DNA from: Xanthomonas sp. 3793
Lineage (GTDB): Bacteria > Pseudomonadota > Gammaproteobacteria > Xanthomonadales > Xanthomonadaceae
Assembly: GCF_024806835.1 (NCBI RefSeq)
Contig: NZ_JANTYU010000002.1
Coordinates: 558,001 to 622,000, forward strand
DNA: 64,000 nt
Direction: 5' to 3'
The position numbers and the translations under genes are program-made. Positions 1 through 7,590 of this stretch are shown here, piece after piece. Each line of letters starts with the position of its first letter. Position 1 is the first letter of the stretch. Under the pieces are notes generated by a model, which was not told the DNA's origin, did not search any database, and saw only the letters and a program-made list of their open reading frames with translations.

Positions 1-412
1 GCTGATTGGCATCGCGGCGGATGTTGCGGATGGCCACCTTGCTGTCTTCGCCTTCGCCATGCACGGACTTGCTGAGCTCCTTGCGGCGCTCCTCGGTCAG
101 CGGCGGCAGGTTCAGACGGATCACCGTGCCCACCACGGTCGGGGTCAGGCCCAGATCCGAGGCATACAGGGCTTTTTCCACATCCTTGATCATGCCCTTG
201 TCGAACAGGCTGATCACCAGCGAGCGGCCTTCGGAGACGCTGATGCTGGCAACCTGGTTGAGGGGGGTGTCGGTGCCGTAGGCCTTGACCTTGATGCCGT
301 CCAGCAGCGCCGGCGAAGCGCGGCCGGTACGCACGGTGGTCAGGGAATGGCGCAGAGCATCGATGCTCTTGGTCATGCGCGTGAGCGCGTCTTGTTTGAT
401 CTGGTTGAGCAT
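1..412 (-). CDS. frr: Ribosome recycling factor, C-terminus beyond window edge
   Basis: Ribosome recycling factor releases the 70S ribosome from mRNA after termination together with EF-G. The visible 137 N-terminal residues begin [20 protein letters not shown] and include the family segment [16 protein letters not shown] (about residues 28-43) and the [15 protein letters not shown] helix start (about 108-122). Normal length is about 185 residues, so roughly 48 are outside the window. The start at 412 gives the expected family N-terminus; no strong Shine-Dalgarno is seen. It lies downstream of pyrH on the same strand, the usual pyrH-frr order, but with a gap of about 195 bases holding an interspersed repeat and a TATAAT element. 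Confidence 0.96.
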   Translation of the reverse strand, partial: MLNQIKQDALTRMTKSIDALRHSLTTVRTGRASPALLDGIKVKAYGTDTPLNQVASISVSEGRSLVISLFDKGMIKDVEKALYASDLGLTPTVVGTVIRLNLPPLTEERRKELSKSVHGEGEDSKVAIRNIRRDANQ

Positions 413-443
413 CGCCGGAATCCGTGTGGAGCTGAATCCGGGG

Positions 444-449
444 ATTATA
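444..449 (-). promoter_or_regulatory. Candidate -10 box for frr
   Basis: A perfect TATAAT on the minus strand sits about 32 bases upstream of the frr start. No good -35 hexamer is found at 16-18 bases, so this is only a candidate for a frr-specific promoter within the pyrH-frr gap. Confidence 0.35.
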
Positions 450-572
450 GCCGGGACTGGGGTTTCACGACTCGCCGGCCTGCATGGGCCGGCGCAGCCG
501 GTTCACTTGCCGGCACTTCACGCCCGGCGCCGCCATCGTGAGCTATCAGCGCAGCCCGGGCGCCGCGCCTTT

Positions 573-602
573 GCGACTCCCCAATCCCGATTCCCGAATC
601 CC
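573..602. repeat. Interspersed GGGATTCGGGATTGGGG-type repeat, single arm
   Basis: About 30 bases made of CCCCAATCCCGATTCCCGAA, located between pyrH and frr just past the pyrH stop. The same word recurs as inverted pairs at 5394-5462 and 53709-53826. It occurs only in intergenic sites here and resembles the short GC-rich interspersed repeats of Xanthomonas genomes. Confidence 0.7.
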
Positions 603-607
603 TAAAC

Positions 608-1330
608 TCAGCTCCGGCCCTGCACCAGGGTGCCGATCTGCTCGCCACGCAGGATGCGCAGCAGCACGCCGGGCTCGCTCATGCCGAAGATGCGCAGCGG
701 CAGGTCGCTGTCGCGCGCCAGTGCAAAAGCGGCGGTGTCCATCACTTCCAGGCCCTGCATGATGACTTCGTCGTAGGTCAGGCTGTCGTAGCGCACCGCG
801 TCGGTGTGCTTCTTCGGGTCCTTGTCGTACACGCCGTCGACCTTGGTTGCCTTGAGCAACAGATCGGCACCGATTTCGATCGCGCGCAGCGCCGCGCCCG
901 AGTCGGTGGTGAAGAACGGGTTGCCGGTACCGGCGGCGAAGATCGCGATGCGGCCCTTTTCCAGGTGGCGCATGGCGCGGCGACGGATGAAATCCTCGCA
1001 GACGTCGTTGATCTTGATCGCGCTCATCACGCGCACCTTGGCGCCGAGCTTTTCCAGGGCGTCCTGCATGGCCAGCGCATTGATCACGGTGGCCAGCATG
1101 CCCATGTGGTCGCCGGTGACGCGGTCCATGCCGCTGGCAGCCAGGCCGGCGCCGCGGAAGATGTTGCCGCCGCCGATCACCAGCGCGACCTGCGCGCCGG
1201 CCTGCTGGGCTTCGATCACTTCATGGGCAAGGCGGTTGATGACCTTGGGGTCGATGCCGTAATCCCCGTCCCCCATCAGCGCCTCCCCGGAAAGTTTGAG
1301 AAGAATGCGGCGATAGGAAAGTTCGGACAT
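608..1330 (-). CDS. pyrH: UMP kinase
   Basis: Cytoplasmic UMP kinase, which phosphorylates UMP to UDP in pyrimidine biosynthesis. The 240-residue protein starts [20 protein letters not shown], with the amino-acid-kinase phosphate loop KLSGEAL near residue 10 and the [11 protein letters not shown] loop near residue 50. The C-terminal half has [11 protein letters not shown] and [13 protein letters not shown], typical of the bacterial hexameric enzyme. An in-frame ATG ten codons earlier exists, but the start at 1330 matches the family N-terminus and has GAGG about 9 bases upstream. It precedes frr on the same strand. Confidence 0.97.
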   Translation of the reverse strand: MSELSYRRILLKLSGEALMGDGDYGIDPKVINRLAHEVIEAQQAGAQVALVIGGGNIFRGAGLAASGMDRVTGDHMGMLATVINALAMQDALEKLGAKVRVMSAIKINDVCEDFIRRRAMRHLEKGRIAIFAAGTGNPFFTTDSGAALRAIEIGADLLLKATKVDGVYDKDPKKHTDAVRYDSLTYDEVIMQGLEVMDTAAFALARDSDLPLRIFGMSEPGVLLRILRGEQIGTLVQGRS

Positions 1331-1436
1331 GGGGGAGACCTCGGGGGTGGGGGACGGCAAACGCCGGCAATTCTAGCGGAAGCCTGCCACCGGGCGTGGT
1401 AAAAATTCCTTTGTCGGCATCCAAGTGACGGCGTGC

Positions 1437-2960
1437 TCAGTGTGCCCGCAGGTTCGGCGGCGTCGAGACATCGGTCGCATCGTAGGCGGTGACGCGGTTG
1501 CGGCCGCGATGCTTGGAGCGGTACAGCGTGCTGTCGGCCGCCTGCAACAGATGCTCGATGCTTTCGAACTGGCGCTCGATGCCGCCATGCGTGGCCAGGC
1601 CGGCGGAGAAGGTGATGTGCAGCGGGCCGCCCTGCAACTGCGCCATCGGCGTGCGCGCGGTCTCGGCAAGGATGCGCTCGATCACCATCAATGCCGCATC
1701 GGCAGGGGTGTTGGGCAGGATCACCAGGAATTCTTCGCCGCCATAGCGCGCCACCAGGTCGCTGGTACGCACCATGCGTTGCAGCGTCTGCGCGAAGTTG
1801 CGCAACACCTCGTCGCCGACCAGATGGCCGTGCGCGTCGTTGACGCGCTTGAAGTCGTCCAGATCGATGAAGGCGATCGACAGCGGCCAGCTCTGTCGCG
1901 ATGCCAGTTCGAATTCATGCGCCAAGGCGGTGCCGAGCTGATGCCGGTTGAACACGCCAGTCAGCGCATCGCGGCTGGCCTGCTCGGCCAGGTGACGCAT
2001 GCGGTTTTCCGATTCGTCGGCGTGTCGGCGCGCTTCGGCCACATCCTGCAGTTCGCGCAGGCTGCGCAGCATCGCCAGCTCGCGCGCCTGTTCGAAGATC
2101 AGCTGGATGTGCTCGGGTTGCGGCACGCGGATATCGAACAGCGCTTCCAGCTCGGGCAACGATTCGGCGATGCGTTCGATCACTTTTTCGAAGCGTTCGG
2201 CATCCAGTTCCAGCACGTCCTGCGCCTGGCGCTGCGCATGCTCGGTCGCGGTGACGGCGCTGGCGGAGAGCCAGATGTCGGCCAGGTGCCCGGACAGCGC
2301 CACGCAGGCCATGAAGGGCTCCAGCCCTGCCGGCTCTTCTTCGCTCTGCGCGATCGCATTCTGCAGGTAGTGCGGCAACTGCCACTGGTGCGCAAGCCAG
2401 GCGCCGATCTCGGCGTGGGTGGCGCCCAGGTGCTGGCGCTCGGCCTCCAGCAGCGACGCGTTGTCGGGTGCCTGTTCCAGCAGTGGGGCGTACAGCGCGG
2501 GTGCGCCTTGCAGCAGCGCCAGCTTGCCGATGTCCTGCAGCAGGCCGGCCAGCATCAATTCTTCGGGTTTGCGAATGCCATAGGCCTGGCCCAGGATGCG
2601 GCTTGCCAGGGCGCAGAGGCCGGCGCGACGCCAGATGCGCTCATGCAACGGATGCGCGGCGAAGGTGCTGCGCACGCCGTGCACCATCGAAAATCCCAGC
2701 GCCAGGCTGAGGGTCGCATTGAGGCCGAGCATGGTCAGTGCCTGGCCCAGGTTGTCGACGCGGCGGCGACTGGCGTACAGCGGCGAGTTGGCCACGCGCA
2801 GCATGCGTGCGCTCAGGGCCATGTCCATGCCGATGACCTTCGCGGTGGTGGTCATGTCCACATCCGGGTCCTGCGCCAGCTCGATGATGCGCAGCGCGAC
2901 GCCCGGGGGCGAGGGCAGGTTACGGCAGTAGTGCAGGGCGGCCTGGAGATCTGGTTGCAT
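1437..2960 (-). CDS. HDOD-GGDEF diguanylate cyclase
   Basis: Predicted cytoplasmic c-di-GMP synthase of 507 residues. Residues about 10-210 form an HDOD domain (metal-free HD relative: the usual HD pair reads QDIGK at about 142-146, so it is probably a protein-binding rather than a phosphodiesterase domain). A helical linker (about 285-325) leads to a GGDEF domain opening with DALTGVFNR at 331 and carrying an intact GGEEF active site at 407-411. RTSD at 398-401 is a perfect RxxD inhibitory site five residues before it, so product inhibition is expected. No signal peptide or membrane segment is seen. It stands between tsf and pyrH but is separated from tsf by a terminator. The signal sensed is unknown. 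Confidence 0.92.
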   Translation of the reverse strand: MQPDLQAALHYCRNLPSPPGVALRIIELAQDPDVDMTTTAKVIGMDMALSARMLRVANSPLYASRRRVDNLGQALTMLGLNATLSLALGFSMVHGVRSTFAAHPLHERIWRRAGLCALASRILGQAYGIRKPEELMLAGLLQDIGKLALLQGAPALYAPLLEQAPDNASLLEAERQHLGATHAEIGAWLAHQWQLPHYLQNAIAQSEEEPAGLEPFMACVALSGHLADIWLSASAVTATEHAQRQAQDVLELDAERFEKVIERIAESLPELEALFDIRVPQPEHIQLIFEQARELAMLRSLRELQDVAEARRHADESENRMRHLAEQASRDALTGVFNRHQLGTALAHEFELASRQSWPLSIAFIDLDDFKRVNDAHGHLVGDEVLRNFAQTLQRMVRTSDLVARYGGEEFLVILPNTPADAALMVIERILAETARTPMAQLQGGPLHITFSAGLATHGGIERQFESIEHLLQAADSTLYRSKHRGRNRVTAYDATDVSTPPNLRAH

Positions 2961-3191
2961 GAGTCATCGCCAACAGTGAACGCAAGCATACAGCTGCGTT
3001 CGGTGAGTTTGAGCACGCCACGGCCCGCGTTCGCCGCGCTGGAATGCATGCGCGGCGGGTTCTGAGAGTGTGGTTGGCATCCAGGTTTAGCGGCAACCCC
3101 GACGACATCTATAGCGTCGAGGCCGGCTGAAGCCGCGACGGATGCGTGCGCTTCAGTTTGCTGCGCTGGGATGCGGCGCGCAGTGGAAGGC

Positions 3192-3223
3192 AAAAAAAAA
3201 GCCGCGGCATGGCCGCGGCTTTC
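3192..3223 (-). terminator. Intrinsic terminator after tsf
   Basis: Stem AAGCCGCGGC/GCCGCGGCTT with a 2-base loop followed on the minus strand by a run of nine T, 18 bases past the tsf stop. It should end the rpsB-tsf transcript. Confidence 0.9.
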
Positions 3224-3241
3224 TTCACGCTGTGGCGAAGA

Positions 3242-4120
3242 TCAGGCCAGGCCGGCCTGCTTCATCACTTCGGCGGCGTAGTCTTCCACCACCTTCTCGA
3301 TGCCTTCGCCAACGGCCAGGCGCTGGAAGCCGATCACCTCGGCGCCAGCGGCCTTGACGGCCTGCTCGACGGTCTGATCGGTGTTCAGCACGTACGGCTG
3401 GCCGTACAGCGTCACTTCGTTGACGATCTTGCTGATCTTGCCGCTGATGATCTTTTCCAGGATTTCGGCCGGCTTGGACTTGTCCTTCTCGGACATCTTG
3501 GCCAGTTCGATTTCCTTTTCCTTGGCGACAAACTCGGCCGGAACGTCGGATGCCTTGACGTGCGGCGGGTTCATGGCAGCGATGTGCATCGCAATGCCGC
3601 GCGCCAGTTCGATGTCGCCGCCCTTCAGCTCGACCAGCACGCCGATGCGGCCGCCGTGCACATAGGCTGCGACGTTGTTGGCGCTGTCGACACGGACCAG
3701 GCGACGCACCTGCAGGTTCTCGCCGACCTTGGCGATGACCGCAGCGCGACGCTCTTCGATGGTTTCGCCGCTGTCCAGCTTGACGCTCTTCAGCGCATCG
3801 GCATCGGCCACGTCGGAGCTCAGTGCGGCATTGGCCACGACTTCGGTGAAGGCCAGGAAGTTCTCATCCTTGGCGACGAAGTCGGTCTCGGAATTGACTT
3901 CGACCAGCACGGCCTTGCCGCCGGCCTGTGCGGTGGCGATGCGGCCTTCGGCGGCAACGCGGTCAGCCTTCTTGTCGGCCTTGGCCAGGCCCGACTTGCG
4001 CAGCCACTCGGCCGCAGCGTCGATGTCGCCAGCGTTTTCGACGAGTGCCTTCTTGCACTCCATCATGCCGGCGCCGGTGCGCTCGCGCAGTTCCTTGACC
4101 AGGGAAGCAGTGATTTCCAT
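3242..4120 (-). CDS. tsf: Elongation factor Ts
   Basis: Nucleotide exchange factor that recycles EF-Tu-GDP to EF-Tu-GTP. The 292-residue protein begins with the UBA-like N-domain [19 protein letters not shown] and has the signature [12 protein letters not shown] near residues 77-88, which contacts EF-Tu. Length fits the proteobacterial family (about 283-295). GAGGTAATTCC gives a good Shine-Dalgarno before the ATG. It follows rpsB by about 170 bases on the same strand, the conserved S2-EF-Ts operon, with a small hairpin in the gap and a strong terminator after it. Confidence 0.98.
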   Translation of the reverse strand: MEITASLVKELRERTGAGMMECKKALVENAGDIDAAAEWLRKSGLAKADKKADRVAAEGRIATAQAGGKAVLVEVNSETDFVAKDENFLAFTEVVANAALSSDVADADALKSVKLDSGETIEERRAAVIAKVGENLQVRRLVRVDSANNVAAYVHGGRIGVLVELKGGDIELARGIAMHIAAMNPPHVKASDVPAEFVAKEKEIELAKMSEKDKSKPAEILEKIISGKISKIVNEVTLYGQPYVLNTDQTVEQAVKAAGAEVIGFQRLAVGEGIEKVVEDYAAEVMKQAGLA

Positions 4121-4149
4121 GGAATTACCTCGTATGGACGAATGCGTAC

Positions 4150-4166
4150 GGCGGAAGTGTTCCGCC
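4150..4166 (-). promoter_or_regulatory. Hairpin in the rpsB-tsf gap
   Basis: GGCGGAAGTGTTCCGCC can form a 7-bp stem with a 3-base loop in the intercistronic region. It has no T-run, so it may be an attenuator or RNA-stability element rather than a full terminator. This reading is inference. Confidence 0.45.
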
Positions 4167-4290
4167 AGTGAGGAGACGGTGCAGCGTGCGCGCCGTCCCC
4201 GTAAGAATTTTTGGTGGCCTCAGCGACGGGGCGCGATGGACCCGTCGGGGCTGCGGCCGCCCAGCATGGAGCGGCCGCATGGCATGCCGA

Positions 4291-5103
4291 TTACTCGGCA
4301 GCCGGTGCCGCAGGTGCGTCGGCCTTCTTGTCGGCCTTCTTGGCCGGAGCGCGACGGCCCTTGCCTTCGTCGCCGGCTTCGGCCGAGAACTCTTCTTCGC
4401 GAACCGACGCCGAGTTCGGCGCAGCAGCCTTGCCTTCCAGCACGGCATCGGCGGCGGCACGTGCGTACAGCTGCACGGCGCGGATGGCGTCGTCGTTACC
4501 CGGGATGGCGTAGTCGACCAGGGCCGGATCGTAGTTGGTATCGACCACTGCGATCACCGGGATGCCGAGTTTCTTGGCTTCCTTGATGGCGATGTCTTCA
4601 TGGCCGATGTCGATCACGAAGATCGCGTCGGGCAGGCGGTTCATTTCCTTGATGCCGCCCAGCGAGGCGTCCAGCTTCTCGCGCTCGCGACGCAGGCCCA
4701 GCACTTCGTGCTTGACCAGCTTTTCGAAGGTGCCGTCGGTTTCAGCGGCTTCCAGTTCCTTCAGGCGGGCAACCGACTGCTTGACGGTGCGGAAGTTGGT
4801 CAGCGTGCCGCCCAGCCAGCGCTGGGTCATGAACGGCATGTTGCAACGCTCGGCTTCTTCCTTGATCGACTCGCGCGCGCTGCGCTTGGTGCCCAGGAAC
4901 AGCACGGTGCCGCGCTTCTGCGCGATCGAGGACAGGAAGTTCATCGCGTCGTTGAAGAGCGGAACGGTCTTCTCGAGGTTGATGATGTGGATCTTGCCGC
5001 GTGCGCCGAAGATGTACGGCGCCATCTTGGGGTTCCAGTAGCGGGTCTGGTGGCCGAAATGGACGCCGGCTTCCAGCATCTGGCGCATGGTGACTTGGGG
5101 CAT
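4291..5103 (-). CDS. rpsB: 30S ribosomal protein S2
   Basis: Small-subunit ribosomal protein S2, which joins late in 30S assembly and recruits S1. The 270-residue product begins [20 protein letters not shown] and contains [20 protein letters not shown] and [20 protein letters not shown], both family signatures. The last 30 or so residues are an Ala/Lys-rich tail ([16 protein letters not shown]) longer than in E. coli S2. The frame stays open far upstream, but the S2 N-terminus fixes the start at 5103. It leads the rpsB-tsf operon from a promoter at 5354-5382. Confidence 0.98.
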   Translation of the reverse strand: MPQVTMRQMLEAGVHFGHQTRYWNPKMAPYIFGARGKIHIINLEKTVPLFNDAMNFLSSIAQKRGTVLFLGTKRSARESIKEEAERCNMPFMTQRWLGGTLTNFRTVKQSVARLKELEAAETDGTFEKLVKHEVLGLRREREKLDASLGGIKEMNRLPDAIFVIDIGHEDIAIKEAKKLGIPVIAVVDTNYDPALVDYAIPGNDDAIRAVQLYARAAADAVLEGKAAAPNSASVREEEFSAEAGDEGKGRRAPAKKADKKADAPAAPAAE

Positions 5104-5353
5104 TGAAGTAACTCCGTAAGAGCGGAATCGCCGTGCGCGGCCTGGACTTTGAAGGGTCCGCACATGGATGCGCGGGCTGTTGCGAGGCACTCGCATCAAA
5201 ACGCACATGATTCCGGGGTTGGGCTTCCCTGTCGCCTCCGTGACGAACCCCTTGTGGGGGCACCCCGGCACGGATGGCGGCGGCAGGTGTGAATTCGTCG
5301 ATGACGTCCGACGTGGACGGCGCGATGCGTGAAAGACGCAAAACAGCCGGCGG

Positions 5354-5382
5354 AGTATAGCCGGCTGGGCGGGGCGGTGCAA
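5354..5382 (-). promoter_or_regulatory. Strong sigma-70 promoter of rpsB-tsf
   Basis: On the minus strand TTGCAC (5377-5382), a 17-base spacer and TATACT (5354-5359) form a near-consensus promoter. Transcription would start near 5347, giving a leader of about 245 bases before rpsB. A long leader fits autoregulation by S2 as known in other gammaproteobacteria, though I did not establish the fold. The -10 lies inside a GCCGGC...GCCGGC inverted repeat (5347-5365). Confidence 0.8.
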
Positions 5383-5393
5383 TTGGGTGGGGT

Positions 5394-5462
5394 GGGATTG
5401 GGGATTCGGGATTGGCAAAAGCTGGCGCTTCCTCGATGCGAATCCCCAATCCCCAATCCCGA
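5394..5462. repeat. Inverted pair of GGGATTGGGGATTCGGGATT repeats
   Basis: The left arm GGGATTGGGGATTCGGGATT (5394-5413) and the right arm near 5438-5460 (AATCCCCAATCCCC) are inverted with about 20 bases between them. The element lies between the end of the pilus operon and the rpsB promoter, and belongs to the same family as 573-602 and 53709-53826. Confidence 0.75.
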
Positions 5463-5464
5463 GC

Positions 5465-6172
5465 TTACGGCTCGAGTGCCAGCGTAGTCTCGATGTCGCT
5501 GTTGATGCGCGCCACGAAGCGGCCATTGCCAACCGGCAGGTCGGCGGGCAGCGGCCAGTGGCGGGTCTGGCCCGGCAGCACGTAACCGGCGAGGTCGTCG
5601 CGGATGCGGCGGCGGGTGCCACCGGCATCGATGTAGGCCAGGTCGGCCAGCCTGGCATGGCCTGGCCCGGCGTTGCGGATTTGCAGTGCGCGGCCGCTGC
5701 CGTGGCCGGAGAGACTGGCCTGCAGTGCCGGGTGCGGGTCGCCCGGTTGGCTGGGCAGGGCGAATACCGGCGTGGAGTACCGCAACAGTTCGCTATCGCT
5801 GCCGGTGGCATGCTGGGTGACCACCAGCCGGTAGCTGTCCTCGGTCTGCACCGGGCCGGGGCCGAGGCGGATCACCCGCAGCAGCTGCCGGCCTTGTGGA
5901 GGAATTTCGAAATGCGCCGGGCTGACGGTGGCGGCGGCGGTCGGTTCGAGCAGCTCGCGGTCGCCGTCCTGGCGCCAGCGGTAGAGCTTGGCGTCGGCCC
6001 GCCACGGCAGTGCCGCCTGGTTGTACAGCCAGACGGTGGCCTGGTCGTTGTCGGCGGGAATGCGCGCTGTCGTCGGGGCGATCGCGATCTCGGCGCCAGC
6101 GGCGCTGCCCGCGATGGACAGGCCGGCCAACGCCAGCGTCAGCAGGCAGCGACAGGGGCGGGGCGCTGCCAT
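5465..6172 (-). CDS. Second periplasmic pilus chaperone (PapD-like)
   Basis: Predicted periplasmic chaperone of 235 residues for chaperone-usher pili. The start at 6172 gives a signal peptide [20 protein letters not shown] ending near AGSAAGA. The mature part begins with a donor-strand-style [20 protein letters not shown] and has the chaperone pattern [15 protein letters not shown] and [12 protein letters not shown]. It ends near VARINSD, like the first chaperone at 9955-10725, to which it is clearly related. It starts 2 bases after the stop of the small pilin-like gene. Having two chaperones in one archaic-type operon suggests a duplication with division of labour, which is inference. Confidence 0.85.
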   Translation of the reverse strand: MAAPRPCRCLLTLALAGLSIAGSAAGAEIAIAPTTARIPADNDQATVWLYNQAALPWRADAKLYRWRQDGDRELLEPTAAATVSPAHFEIPPQGRQLLRVIRLGPGPVQTEDSYRLVVTQHATGSDSELLRYSTPVFALPSQPGDPHPALQASLSGHGSGRALQIRNAGPGHARLADLAYIDAGGTRRRIRDDLAGYVLPGQTRHWPLPADLPVGNGRFVARINSDIETTLALEP

Positions 6173-6174
6173 GC

Positions 6175-6507
6175 TCAGAACGCGATCGTGGTCATGCGCG
6201 CGCTGCCGGCAGGCGCAGGCCCGGCAAGTGCGCTGGCATCCTGCCCGGTGCTGGTGACGGTCGGGGCTTCGGCGGTGCTGGCTGGCGGGGCGATCGCCAT
6301 CGGCGTGCCTTTGGAGCAGCTGGCGCGCGGCGGCGCAGTGCGCAGCTCGCAACCGCTCAGCAGCCGCAGTCCGATGTGCAGGGTGAAGTTCTCCGGGCCG
6401 CGGGCGGTGGCCGGGCTGGCCGCGGTCGAGGTCGCGGTGCAGACGAGGGCGGCCAGCGTCAGGCGCTTGAGCGAGGTGACCAGCGTCATGAAGGCAATCG
6501 TTTGCAT
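6175..6507 (-). CDS. Shortened spore-coat-U-like pilus protein
   Basis: A 110-residue exported protein, signal peptide about residues 1-30 (LTLAALVCTATSTAA). The mature part of about 80 residues keeps the edges of the SCPU fold seen in its neighbours: an opening strand FTLHIGLRLLSGCEL, a second cysteine followed by SKGTPMAI (compare CSxGTPYxI in SCPU pilins) and a closing strand ARMTTIAF. The central LDFGS region and most inner strands are missing and replaced by an Ala/Pro/Thr stretch. It lies 48 bases after the tip pilin and 2 bases before the second chaperone. It may be a minor subunit or a decaying pilin; the frame is intact. Start could also be the Met at residue 7. Confidence 0.6.
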   Translation of the reverse strand: MQTIAFMTLVTSLKRLTLAALVCTATSTAASPATARGPENFTLHIGLRLLSGCELRTAPPRASCSKGTPMAIAPPASTAEAPTVTSTGQDASALAGPAPAGSARMTTIAF

Positions 6508-6555
6508 TGGAGACGTAACAAATAGCGACGTCCCCGATGCGAACTTTATTAACTG

Positions 6556-7590
6556 TCAGTAAGTGATGGAGACGGTCACCGTGTCGTTGTAGGCGCCTGC
6601 AATGGGCTGCTGCGGTGCCGGCGCGCGGCCGTGGACGGTCACCGTCTGCGCCAGTCCGTTGCCGGTGCCGCTGAGCGTGTCGACGCCGATGCTGGTGCCC
6701 CAGCGGTTGCCGCGGCCGGCATCCCGGTACAGCTCATAGGTAATGTAGTTGGCACTGCTGGCATGGCGCATGCGCCGGGTGCTGCCGCTGGCATTGATGC
6801 CGTCGCCCAGCCCGATGTTCCAGGCGGTGCGGTTGGTGCACGACAGGCTGATGGTGGAGGTGCGGTCGATGGCGGTATCGATGGTGCCGGCGATGCTGCC
6901 GAAATCCAGGTCGGTGGTGACATAGGTATTGCAGCGGGCCGGCACGTTGGCCGAGGCGGTGAACGGAAACGCGTTGCTGGCGGTCTTGGCGCCGCTGCCG
7001 CCGGCCGTGCAGCTGCTCGGCGCCGGCGGGATGCCGATGATGCTTTCGTTGTAGGAGTAGCGCAGCACGGTGTCGGCCCCGCCGAAGCTGCTGGTGTGGT
7101 TGCCGACCGACAGGATCTGGTTGGCCGGAATCCGCCCGTAGACGGTGATGGTGGTCGTCTGCGAGCCGCCGGTGATCACCGGGACGCCGTAGGACAGGGT
7201 CAGCAGGCGCGGCGAAGGCGTCGTGGATCCGGTGGCGCCCCAGACCTGGGTGCGCGTGGCCTCGCTGTAGATCTGGAAGTCCAGGCTGTCGCTGGTGGGG
7301 TTGAGCATGCGGCGCGGTGCATACAGCCCGTTGCTGGCGCTGCCCGGGCCAAGGTCCAGGCAAAGACTCACCTGGGCATAACCCAATACGCTGAGCGCGG
7401 CGGTCGCGCAGGAGACGTTGAGCGTTGCCACCGCATGGGTGGTGCCGTTGGCCGCCACATTGCCGAATGCCAGCGGCGTGCCCAGGGTGACGCTGCAGGT
7501 GGTGTCCGCACGCGCGTCCTGGCCGGGGACAAGCCATAACGTGGCGATCGCCAGCGCAAGCAGCAGGCGCCAGAGCGCGAGCGGGCTCAT
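6556..7590 (-). CDS. Two-domain SCPU pilin, probable tip adhesin (CsuE-like)
   Basis: Exported 344-residue protein with two tandem spore-coat-U domains. The signal peptide is about residues 1-28 (LLLALAIATLWLVPGQDARA). Domain 1 runs about 30-180 (TTCSVTLGTPLAFGNVAANG ... TITVYGRIPANQ) and domain 2 about 190-344 (CNTYVTTDLDFGSIAG ... TVTVHGRAPAPQ ... DTVTVSITY). Two-domain SCPU proteins at the end of Csu operons act as pilus tip adhesins, so that role is inferred. The start ATG overlaps the usher stop as ATGA, showing translational coupling. Confidence 0.85.
   Translation of the reverse strand: MSPLALWRLLLALAIATLWLVPGQDARADTTCSVTLGTPLAFGNVAANGTTHAVATLNVSCATAALSVLGYAQVSLCLDLGPGSASNGLYAPRRMLNPTSDSLDFQIYSEATRTQVWGATGSTTPSPRLLTLSYGVPVITGGSQTTTITVYGRIPANQILSVGNHTSSFGGADTVLRYSYNESIIGIPPAPSSCTAGGSGAKTASNAFPFTASANVPARCNTYVTTDLDFGSIAGTIDTAIDRTSTISLSCTNRTAWNIGLGDGINASGSTRRMRHASSANYITYELYRDAGRGNRWGTSIGVDTLSGTGNGLAQTVTVHGRAPAPQQPIAGAYNDTVTVSITY

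Noticed and set aside
1425..3065. Long plus-strand frame of 546 codons opposite the GGDEF gene
   Set aside because: It has no ribosome binding site or family signature and mirrors the codon pattern of the clear HDOD-GGDEF gene; such antisense frames are common at this GC content.
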